A stretch of DNA of 64,000 nucleotides from positions 1,198,952 through 1,262,951 of the forward strand of contig JAPTYO010000002.1 of assembly GCA_036873135.1 (NCBI GenBank), given 5' to 3'. Shown here piece after piece: positions 51,501 to 61,136 of the stretch. The translations under genes and the position numbers were made by a program. The stretch comes from Clarkia xantiana subsp. parviflora. Lineage: Eukaryota > Streptophyta > Magnoliopsida > Myrtales > Onagraceae. Numbering within the stretch: the first letter of the stretch is position 1; the number at the start of each line of letters is the position of its first letter. The notes beneath the pieces are model-generated. The model saw only the letters and a program-made list of their open reading frames with translations, was not told the origin of the DNA and did no database searches.

Positions 51501-54500
51501 TTACCAATAATACGACCCAAAAGTTTAAGATGATAGGTTAAAAGAGTTTTCACACATATTCCACACGGCCTCTTTATTTCTAAGTGTGAAAGTTCAGACT
51601 AATTAGGTGAAGGCATGATTTAATCGTTATTCCAACACTCCCCTCAACCCACGTGTGGGCTGCGACATTTTTTAAAACCTAAGGTGATAGGTGAAAGCGT
51701 GATTTAATCTTTATTCAACACTAAGCAATGTAGAACTCCAACACATAGCAGTCTCCTTTTTGAGATTGCAGAGCAGCGAAAGGGAGAAAATGTAGCAAAT
51801 CACGGATGTAATAGAAGTGCATGTTCTGTAATTCTTTTTTAAACTAATGGCAAATTACTCCCCTATTGCTTTCCTGAAATGTGGCTACCTTAATAATTTT
51901 TTACCAGATGTTACTGCAGCCGTTGGACTGTTACTGGAGGAAATGTCTAAAGAGGAATTGGATAAGTCCGTGCATGTGATGCACTCTATTCTTCAAGGAG
52001 TTAGCTGTATACTCTCGTTCTATTTCTACTTCTGATTTCTCTTGCTTGATTTGATATCTGTTATATCTTATGTCCTTACTCCTTGTATTTTGCTTTTAGG
52101 TAGACTGGAGAGTCCTACTCCTTTAGTTAGAAAAATGGCAAGCAGTATTGCTTTAGCTTTCTCCAAGGTGGTTGATCCGAAAAATCCTTTGTATCTTGAT
52201 GATAGCTTAGCTGGAGAAAAGATTGACTGGGAATTTGGGTTCAACAACTCAGTTAAAGGGACTGACTCTGTTTCCAACTCTACGGAGGATGAAGCTGCTT
52301 CCACAGAGACATCTAAATCAATGGCAGGAAAGGTCTCTGGTGACAGAAGCAACAATGGGGCGCATAAAAAAGGGAAGGAAAAAACCAAGAAGTTGCTCAG
52401 GCCTAGTATAATCGATCCTGATGAGATTATTGATCCAGCTACGTTAGGAGATGAAACTGGCTCAGATGATAATGATGACGATGATTTAAGTGAGAGTTCG
52501 GATTCCTCCAGTGACTCTTCATTACAGCCATATGATTTATCAGATGATGACACGGATTTGAAAAGAAAAATTTCTCAGTTGGTTGATGTGGTTGGAGCAT
52601 TACGTAAAACTGATGATCCTGATGGTGTAAGTCAGCTTCCAATTGGTTAACTTTTAGCTGAAAAACAAAATATGGTTCTTTTCTGCTGCTTAATTTACTT
52701 ACTAATTTTTATTAAGAATGACAATTCTAAATTGCTCCAGCTAGCATTAATGTAGCTGCATATTGTCTTGTTATAGGTGGAGCGAGCTCTTGAAGTTGCT
52801 GAAAAGCTTGTCCGTGCATCACCTGATGAACTAAAATTTGTTGCAAGCGATCTTGTCAGGACTCTAGTCCAAGTCCGTTGCTCTGATATGGCTGTTGAAG
52901 GTGAGGAAGATTCAGCTGAGGAGAAGAGGAAAAAGGCTTTGATAGCCTTGGTAGTCACATCTCCAAACGAATCTCTTGATCCTCTCCATAAATTACTATA
53001 TTCACCAAATGTAGATATCAGCCAAAGGGTGATGATACTTGACATCATGACAGAAGCAGCTCAAGAACTTGCAGAGGCCAAGGTTATGAAGCTGAAACCA
53101 AAGCAGCAGCCACTTATAGCCACCATTGGAGAGTCTCAACCTTGGTTCTTGCCTAGTAACACAGGGCCTTTTGGTTCAGGGTCATGGAAAGAAGTATCAG
53201 GAACTGCTTCTCAACTGAATCTGTTAAATCTAGGTTCAGAAAATGTCCCAAATTGGACCACCCATTATGAACGAGAGCTTCCTGCAAGGCGTGGTCAAGT
53301 TAAGCGGGGAAAGACAAGGCGGTGGAGTAACAAATCTGCAAATTTGCAAGAGAATATGATGGAAACAACCCAAAATAAGTTCCCTGTGTATGCTGCTGCC
53401 TTTATGCTTCCTGCCATGCTCGGATTTGATAAGAAAAGGCACGGTGTTGACTTGCTTGGTAGGGATTTTATTGTTCTCGGAAAACTGATACACATGCTTG
53501 GTGTTTGTATTAAATGCACTTCCATGCATCCTGAAGCAACTGCATTGGCTCCTCCGCTGCTCGATATGCTGCAATCCAGGTAATGAGCGTCAAATAAGAA
53601 TTGCAGGTTGAATATTCTAGAAATTGTGAAACCTAAGAGTGGAACTCAGTGTGGAAGTGAAAAAAGCTGCATTTTCAGAAGAACCAAAAATATAAATAAG
53701 GAAACTTGCAGAAAGTGTGAAACTAAAGGTAAAATGTATATTGAAAAGATTCAATTTTCTCTAGAAATTTCCACTTTTTAAGTTTTTCACATTCTGTAGC
53801 ACTGCCCCTTTTTTTTTTTTTGAGATATTCAACATTTTCCATAAATGGAAAAGTTCCACGATGAGTTTTACACTTCGTAACAGTGCTTTTGTAGATTTGG
53901 TTTTTCACAAGGAAGTGATATCATAGATTAAATTCGTTTATCCACTTTCTGATTGGCTTCATCTTACATTCCATCTCATTTCATGTACGATATTCAATGC
54001 AGTATATATTAAAGTTTGAGCTTCAAGTCATTCACAGACTCGAGTTGTTTTTCTTTTGGCAGAGCGGTTTGTGGACATGGTGAGGCATATGTAAGAAAAG
54101 CTGCACTCTTTGCTGCATCATGCATACTAATAGCGCTTCCTCCTTCTTATGTGGCATCTGCTTTAGTTGAAGGCAACACCGAAATTTCTCAAGGGCTTGA
54201 ATGGGTTCGTACTTGGGCTATCCGAGTCATGGATGCCGACTCGGACAAAGAATGCTATTCTGTAAGCAATGCATTTCAATGCCTTACTTATGTTTTCTGT
54301 ATCTTAGAGCATCCACAGTGGTTTTACATAAATTGTATTCTTTAAAGTTGCCACGTAGACATTTATGTACATTTTAAGTAGTACGTAAATTTAAGACACA
54401 CGTAAAAAATATTTTATCTACAATCGTATTACTTAAACATATTCCTTACGTATATTTTATTATTAAATTTTCCAACAACCACCAATAAGATATTAGCATT

Positions 54501-54921
54501 AATTATAAAATGAATTAATTTATATTAAAAAACTGGTTACGTAATACATAGTGCATTACTTAAATTTAAGGAATGCTTTATGTAAAAACATAAATTTACG
54601 TGTGGGTCCCATCTTTAAGGAATGCTATGTAAAACCACTGTAGATAGTTTTTGTTGCTTTGCTTAAATAAACATGTTGGACCCACGTTTACGTAATACCA
54701 CTGTGGATGCTCTTACAGACATAGTGTTATGTGATTTACACATGATCTGTGTGATATAGATGGCTATGGTGTGTCTCCAACTGCATTCTGAGATGGCGCT
54801 CCAAGCTTCCCGAGCAATGGAGACAGCAGATAGGCCGGTGAAACCGATGATTATTGGGCTTCCCTCTAGCAATTTGTCTAGCGGTATGATAAAAATTCCC
54901 CGACTAAATGTAGATTACTGA
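48543..54921 (+). CDS. TELO2: TELO2 homologue (EMB2423-like), PIKK maturation factor
   Basis: Exons 48543-48705, 48800-48828, 48924-49026, 49205-49376, 49857-50039, 50254-50414, 50565-50847, 51064-51278, 51908-52006, 52100-52626, 52777-53579, 54063-54261 and 54760-54921 give 1032 residues with all phases consistent. The protein is an alpha-solenoid. Signature stretches include FYRGAAFPLLARFLL, ARICRRGYVDILLSEVTPR, KFLLWKVLPLCCLRWILQF and, in the conserved C-terminal telomere-length-regulation domain, ERALEVAEKLVRASPDEL. TELO2 with TTI1 and TTI2 stabilises PI3K-like kinases (TOR, ATM, ATR) together with HSP90 and R2TP; the Arabidopsis mutant is embryo-lethal. Before that domain is an acidic serine tract (GSDDNDDDDLSESSDSSSDS, then DLSDDDTD), typical CK2 sites. 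An in-frame GTG lies just upstream at 48537, but ATG 48543 is the first Met. Intron 12 holds a MITE. Confidence 0.94.
54307..54712. mobile_element. PIF/Harbinger-like MITE in TELO2 intron 12
   Basis: Terminal inverted repeats GAGCATCCACAGTGGT and ACCACTGTGGATGCTC bound 406 bp and are flanked on both sides by TTA (54304-54306 and 54713-54715), the 3-bp target duplication typical of PIF/Harbinger (Tourist-like) elements. A further internal copy of the end motif (AAAACCACTGTAGATAG, near 54630) suggests a subterminal repeat. It ends 45 bp before the exon 13 acceptor. Confidence 0.88.
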
Positions 54922-55117
54922 CATATTCTGGAGAATTATAGCGGACTCGAATCTCTTCAACTTTTCTTTTTAGGGGACCAAATGATGATTTATTAATATT
55001 TCGGGTTTAATTGATACATAGAATTTTCTCTAGGGTGTCAATGAACATGAAAGAATTTCAGTTGAAAAACACTATTGCAATTGTAATAGATGTAGCTCAA
55101 CTGAAATCCAGGTCTTT

Positions 55118-55740
55118 TTACTATGCTCCATAAGCACTATACTTGTGGTAGTTTTTTTTACATTTTTTTTGTTGTTCTAAAGGTGAACCCCATAGGAATA
55201 TTGATATTATTAATAATATGATACAAATATTATGTTTAGTTTAAAAAAAATCATTTTTTTTTTCATACTTTTAAAGTTTATATATGTTACAATTAAATCC
55301 GTGTATTAGTAAAAAGACGCAAACATGATGCTCCATAAGCATGATAGAAAATCTCAAGTATACATGCTCTTATTATGTTCAATTTAATTTAACGAAAATT
55401 GTAATAAATGTAGTAATTTGTTTGAAAGTTAGAAGTTTATGATGCTTTTTCTTTTTTAAAGTTTGGATAGTATTTTTCCTTGAGCCTAAATAAAGGTATT
55501 TATTGATTTATCATACTTTACAAGTACTATGCTTGTGGTTTTTTTTTTACAATTTTATATTGGCCTAAATGTGACCCTGTATGAAAATGTCAATAATTAT
55601 ATGATACAAATATTAGGTGTAGCTAAAAAAAATTATATTTTTTAATTTTTACATATATTAAATTAAGTCCTTCATAGGAGTAAAAAGAGCACAAACATGG
55701 TGTTTGTGAAACATGTTAGAAAACCTTGACATTAACACTA
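55118..55740. repeat. Two diverged direct repeats (about 250 bp each)
   Basis: Segments near 55118-55365 and 55515-55740 share order and wording: ACTTGTGGT then poly-T then ACATTTT, ATGATACAAATATTA(T/G)G, AGTAAAAAGA(C/G)..CAAACATG, and (G)TTAGAAAA/GATAGAAAA. Divergence is considerable, so the duplication or paired insertion is old. Class unknown. Confidence 0.5.
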
Positions 55741-55750
55741 TATATGTATA

Positions 55751-56199
55751 GGAAAAAGAACCTAGTTAGTGTCTCAGGTTTACCCATGTGTAATTAAATT
55801 GTTACTTTCGACTGTCCCAGGTTTCAACTTTGTTGCTATTTGGTGTCTCCGTCAAATTTAGGGTTAAATTTAATAGAAGCTGGTCATGTGTTGGTCACAA
55901 GACCAAATAAATTTGAAAATTCCTAAATTACCGCAAAATGCTCAGTTGCAGGAATCGGGTCAACACGAAATCAGAGGTGGGCGGCCGGAATCGGAGGTTG
56001 GTGGCCGGAATCAGAGGGGTGGCTTTGAAAAAAAATATAAGGGGCAAAAGTATAAGGGGCAAAGTTAACCTGAAAATTGGACGGAAAATCAAATCGCAAC
56101 AAAATTGAAACATGGGACACCAAATATTAAGAATTTAATTCGGAGATACCAAACTGACATATGGGGAAAACCTGAGACACTAAATATGTTTTTTTCCCA
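55751..56199. mobile_element. Fold-back element, family B, copy 2
   Basis: Ends GGAAAAAGAACCTAGTTAGT and complement of GGGAAAAAAACATATTTAGT, both followed by GTCTCAGGTTT. Inner arms TCCCAGGTTTCAACTTTGTT pair with AACAAAATTGAAACATGGGA. The loop (55960-56030) is rich in GGCCGGAATCNGAGG units, like the loop of the copy in CALS10 intron 43. Confidence 0.75.
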
Positions 56200-57336
56200 T
56201 AAATATTTTGGGAAAAGTATGAAAAACAATTTCACACATTTGCCTAAAATAATTTTAAATATAACATTTTTTCAGGCTTGTGTTTTAAGTGTAACATGTT
56301 TTAAAATAATAATTTTAGATAAAAATACGTTAATTTTCCGTTAAAACATTAGTTAACTTTGCTGATTGTACACATAATTTTGACGTGATAGCACATAATT
56401 GATCATTATGTAAAAATAAGTAATACTTATTTAAAATACGGGAAATAAGTTAAAAATCGAAAAGATTTTGAAATTTTTTATGTAATTTTTTAAAGTATTA
56501 AATTAAAACTTACCTTTTTGAAAAAAAAAAACATTTTTTTGTCAAAATTTAAATATAATGTAAAAAGTAGGAAAACAAATTAAAAATTAGTGAAAATATT
56601 AAAATGAAATTCTAAAAAGAAAAACATATAATTTTATTTAAAAAATGAGATATAAAGGGGACACTTGGATTTTTTTATTTTTAAATATATTTCTATTTTT
56701 TTAATATTAAAACATTATTTTATAATATTAAGAATTTATTTCTATTTTTTGTTAAATATTTACACTGTTTCCCCCTATTTTCCTATAGTAATTTAGCTTT
56801 CCGTACTAATTTAATTTGTATGCTTATATTTTCTCTTCATTTGATTTTTATTTTCGCATTATAATTTTTGTATCATTTTTAGAATTTCTTTACTATTTTG
56901 AGAAATTGTTTTTATGGATTTTTTTTTTTTGTGTATCTGAATTTGTCATAAATACTATCATTATTATTTGTTACATTTTAATTTTACTAATTTTAAAAAA
57001 AAAACTCATATTTTCAGTTCTTTTTATATATTTATCCTATTTTTTTAGATTTTAATATTATTATTGTGTTCGAAATAATAATAATTATTGATTTGTCACG
57101 GCATTTTTCATCCGCCACATCATCTTCCGTTAGTCATATTTCATTTAAACAACTAAAACAAAACAGATTATATTTATTATATTTTTACAATTGTGATAAA
57201 ATATATTACATTTTTTTCATACAAACCGAACCGAGGGCTAAAGAACCGGAGTATCAGTACTTTCTCTCGTCTTCCTCCTTCACCAAGCAACACAAAAACT
57301 CGCTTCCAAAACCTTCCCGATTCAGTGAAGGCGACA

Positions 57337-59640
57337 ATGGATAGTCAAGAAGGTGTTCAGCAACCTCACCTCGTCCTCGCAAACAAGATCTTTCTTCTCC
57401 GTCAACCAGATGTGCAGGACATCGAGAAAATCCGCCTCAAGGAGGAGGTTCTGGCTTCCATTAAGGCAGACGGTAAGGTTTCTGTATCAATTCAAGCTGC
57501 GAGTGGCGATTTGAGCTTATATCTGTCATATTTTGACTTGGTTGTTGGTTTGGGTGTGCAGATATGGCCTCGCTATACCAAACCCTAGCAGAGGAGTCTC
57601 TACTGGAGGTGGATCAAGGAATTCTGGATTCGATGAGCGCAAATATTGATGAAGAGATCAAGAAGCTTGACGAGAAGTGAGTAGGTTATTTTGGTACTGT
57701 TGCTTAGCTAAGAAAATGCAGGCAAGCGAGTAAACTGCTTCCGTGCTTTGTGCTTATTAATTCTTGTCATTGGATTGTGAGTTTGCGACGGTGTGAAACA
57801 GTGAAAGTTAGATCTAGCTCGGATACATTGTTAGGAGAAGGGTAATTTGGTGTCAGTTAGGTTTTCTCTGTGGCTTTCGACTTTCGAGACTCGAGTAGAT
57901 TGAGAAAAACCAGCTGAATTCGAGGCTTGTGATTTAGTAGGATTTTGTGCTTTGATTTAGAAGCAATGACATGGCTTCTCTTTCTCCTCCTTGAATGCGT
58001 TGGAATTCCTGAACTCATGTCCGCCGGCACCCATTTCTTAATGTAAAGGATTGTATTTTAGGGATCAGTGCAGCTTTTTTAATCTCAGAGATGGCCGTTT
58101 GTTATTATTTATTGAACTTCTCTTCTGTATAGGTGCTGTTGTAAGCTTTTTACATGCTTGAGATTTTCCAATACTTGATATTTAGAGATTGAAAAGCTTC
58201 AAGCTGATTGATATTACCTGATGAAGGTATATTTAAATGGTGTGTTTGCACAGGATCACTGATGCTGAGGAAAATTTAGGTGAAAGTGAAGTACGAGAAG
58301 CACATTTAGCAAAGTCACTGTTTTTCATCAAAGTTGGTGATAAGGTATAGGATTATGTCTGTAGTCTTCCTTGTTTCATGACGTCCCTTTAGTTTCACAG
58401 TCAGTCTTGACATGGCATTGTTATTCAGGTAAAAGCACTGGAACAACTCAAGGTAACAGAGGGTAAGACAGTTGCTGTGGGACAAAAGATGGACTTGGTT
58501 TTCTACACTCTGCAGCTCGCGTTTTTCCACATGGATTTCGATCTCATCTCCAAAAGTATTGACAAAGCTAAGAAGTGAGGATTGGTCTGGCTCATTAGTT
58601 ATCCTGAACATTGCAGTTATATAGTTCTTTCTTGTTTTTAATGGTTGTGATCCTTTATGTTAGGCTATTTGATGAGGGCGGTGACTGGGAGAGGAAAAAC
58701 CGCTTGAAGGTTTATGAAGGCTTGTATTGTATGTCCACCCGAAATTTCAAGGAGGCAGCCAACCTCTTCCTTGACTCCATCTCAACCTTCACAACGTATG
58801 AGCTTTTCCCGTATGACACTTTCATCTTCTACACAGCCCTTACAAGTATTATATCACTTGATAGAGTGTCCTTGAAGCAGAAGGTTTGTGTTCTCCTCCT
58901 TTTTTCTCAATGCCTGCCGCAGAGTTCTATGTCTTCCTTTACTAATCAATGTATCGGTATTGATGATAGGTAGTGGATGCCCCTGAGATACTTACAGTGA
59001 TTGGAAAAATCCCATTTTTGTCAGAGTTCATGAACTCTTTATATGATTGCCAGTACAAGTCATTCTTCATAGCTTTTGGTAAGTGGGAATACATGAACGC
59101 CTATTTTTAAGTCTTCAACTCTGCTACTTTCAGTATCGAATTTCCAATCCTAAATGTTCTCTCTTAATTTAGCTGGACTGACTGAGCAAATTAAGTTGGA
59201 TCGATACTTGCAACCTCACTTCCGATACTACATGAGAGAGATCAGGATTGTCATTTACTCACAGTTCCTCGAGTCATACAAGAGTGTCACCATTGAAGCA
59301 ATGGCCAAGGCTTTTGGGGTCACTGTGGACTTCATTGATGTGTAAGTAACAAACTAACTTTGTGGGGTTTAGATTGTGGTCCTATCAATGTTGCCGAATT
59401 GTCTGTGCTTGATATTTGTTTGATGTGTAATAATGTTAAAGAATTCAATATGTAATGCTTTGCAGGGAACTATCGCGTTTTATTGCTGCTGGAAAGCTTC
59501 ACTGCAAGATCGACAAAGTTGCAGGTGTTCTTGAAACCAACCGGCCTGATGCCAAAAATGCGCTTTATCAGGCAACCATCAAGCAAGGAGACTTCTTATT
59601 GAATCGGATTCAGAAGCTATCGCGTGTGATCGATCTGTGA
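57337..59640 (+). CDS. RPN7: 26S proteasome regulatory particle non-ATPase subunit 7
   Basis: Exons 57337-57472, 57562-57676, 58254-58344, 58429-58574, 58664-58883, 58970-59078, 59173-59341 and 59466-59640 give 386 residues; Arabidopsis RPN7 is 387. The N-terminal half is helical repeats ([59 protein letters not shown]). The C-terminal half is the PCI domain (about residues 190-360: [19 protein letters not shown], then the winged helix [20 protein letters not shown]), ending [13 protein letters not shown]7 is a horseshoe subunit of the proteasome lid, which positions the RPN11 deubiquitinase. The model is complete with all phases consistent. Single gene, nothing odd. Confidence 0.97.
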
Positions 59641-59944
59641 AAGTGAAGCAGCACTTTCAGGCTTTAGTTTGTTCTCTGAGTTGCATCTTTTTCATGGAAG
59701 ATACAGTGGATGCTTCCAACATTTCTGGCTTTTGAGGGGATTTTAATTTGCAATGGGTAACTCTAGTTTTTGCTGTCTGACATGGTGCCATATCGTAACA
59801 TTGTTGGTTATCAGTAACCTTAGTGAAGTCATACTCTAATTTTTTTTTTTTTGGTGATACTCTAAATTGATAGTGTCGTTTATGTTGACTTTTCCATCCA
59901 CTTAATTTCGACAGCCTACACGTAAGCATGTTGAAATTATAAAA

Positions 59945-60290
59945 TGTTGAACTGCAGTTACTTTTCATACAATATGTTTAATTCTGATACAAATTTTTTT
60001 TTTAAAATATTTTTTGTATTAAACGTTTGAAATTTCATGAATTTTAGTATATCCGCTAGTTGGCCGTTAGTTTCGACCGATAAATGACATATTTAAATCA
60101 CGTAAGTTAGTCTAAACTTTGATTTTGTTCAATTTAGCTCCTTAAATACATCTCTAATTTTTTATTTATTTAATTTATTCCTAACATTTCAAAATCGAAA
60201 TAAATTGAATCCAATCTTACCCAATTGACCTAGTCTAGGGCTAGGTTTGGCTAAGTCAATTGGGTATAATTGAGTACGATTTTCAATCGA
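59945..60290. mobile_element. Truncated family A element (one arm and centre)
   Basis: Matches the left arm of copies 3 and 4 in order: TTTTCATACAATATGTTTAA, GTATTAAACGTTTGAAA, ATCCGCTAGTTGGCCGTTAG, TTTTGTTCAATTTAGCTCCT, and the centre TTGGGTATAATTGAGTACGA. The G-box position reads ATCACGTAAG, so it is mutated. The right arm is missing; the 75-bp duplication begins where it should start. Confidence 0.65.
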
Positions 60291-60305
60291 AAATGATAGT
60301 CATAA

Positions 60306-60455
60306 TCTTCGATTTAAGTTACATACCATAGATAGATTGATGGACAGTTAGAGTACCCGTTTCAATATTCAGGACTTGATTCTTCGATTTAAGTTACATA
60401 CCATAGATAGATTGATGGACAGTTAGAGTACCCGTTTCAATATTCAGGACTTGAT
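60306..60455. repeat. Perfect 75-bp tandem duplication
   Basis: 60306-60380 and 60381-60455 appear identical; each starts TCTTCGATTTAAGTTACATA and ends CAGGACTTGAT. No coding content. Confidence 0.95.
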
Positions 60456-60559
60456 TTCCAATTGGAGAACAAATGTAAGACCATTACGTGAGGAGAAGAC
60501 TGTTAGTGACCCCCGGATTACGTGAGGAGATTATGAACTGTTTGCTAGCTCAAGTTTCA

Positions 60560-60860
60560 CATGTGTATAAATTGGTAGCTTTGATAGAATTTTTTGTAAA
60601 TTGCTAAATGAAGTTTTAGTAGTCAAACAAATTGCTAACTATTTTCTTATTACATACTCAAAATGTGATTCATTTCGTTTAAATTAGACGAAAAATTATT
60701 ATGGAGCTAACAATTTATATATATATATATGTGAATTTTGAGTTAGCAAAATGTTAAAAAACAAACTTCAACTTGCAGTTGTTCAATTTTTCAAAGACTA
60801 ACTCGCAATTTAATTTTTTTTTTGCCAAACTAGCAATTTGATAATTAACTTTTTTTTTTA
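60560..60860. repeat. Family C fold-back, second copy
   Basis: AATTGCTAAATGAAGTTTTA and CAAACAAATTGCTAACTATT at the left are mirrored by AACTTCAACTTGCAGTTGTT and CCAAACTAGCAATTTGATAA at the right. Imperfect, AT-rich, no ORF. Ends are approximate. Confidence 0.45.
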
Positions 60861-61136
60861 TATAAAAAATATTCAAAATTTGAAATCTTAACTTTTTTAG
60901 GCCAAAAAATTTGAAATCTTAATTAGTTCACTATCCAACTGATTCCGCCAATAATCAGATGGCCCAAATATAAATTGGATTTTGGCCCAAAGTCAGAATC
61001 ATATATTCATCGCCTGCAATTGGAAAATTCTGCTGCTTCCTTTTTCGTTATAGAAGAAGATTGTTGCCCTCAACTATCATCACCAATCTACTTTGCTCAC
61101 TGCATAATTTCAGCTGTAAGCTCAGCATTCACTTTC

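Larger units (their letters stand above)
54922..57336. other. AT-rich intergenic region
   Basis: No gene. 55118-55740 holds two diverged direct repeats. 55751-56199 is a family B fold-back. 56200-57200 is extremely AT-rich with no recognised feature. 57230-57336 fits the RPN7 leader. Confidence 0.55.
59641..61136. other. Intergenic region between RPN7 and DNPEP
   Basis: RPN7 3' flank, then half of a family A element (59945-60290), a perfect 75-bp tandem duplication, and a family C fold-back (60560-60860). 60990-61136 fits the aminopeptidase leader; it is open in the coding frame but has no upstream ATG. Confidence 0.55.

Noticed and set aside
52068..52553. 161-codon minus-strand ORF
   Set aside because: It is the antisense of TELO2 exon 10 (low-complexity acidic/serine coding) and has no family features; the plus-strand reading continues a conserved protein.
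60975..61136. In-frame upstream extension of the aminopeptidase
   Set aside because: The frame is open but begins with TTG and contains no ATG; the conserved protein starts at 61137.
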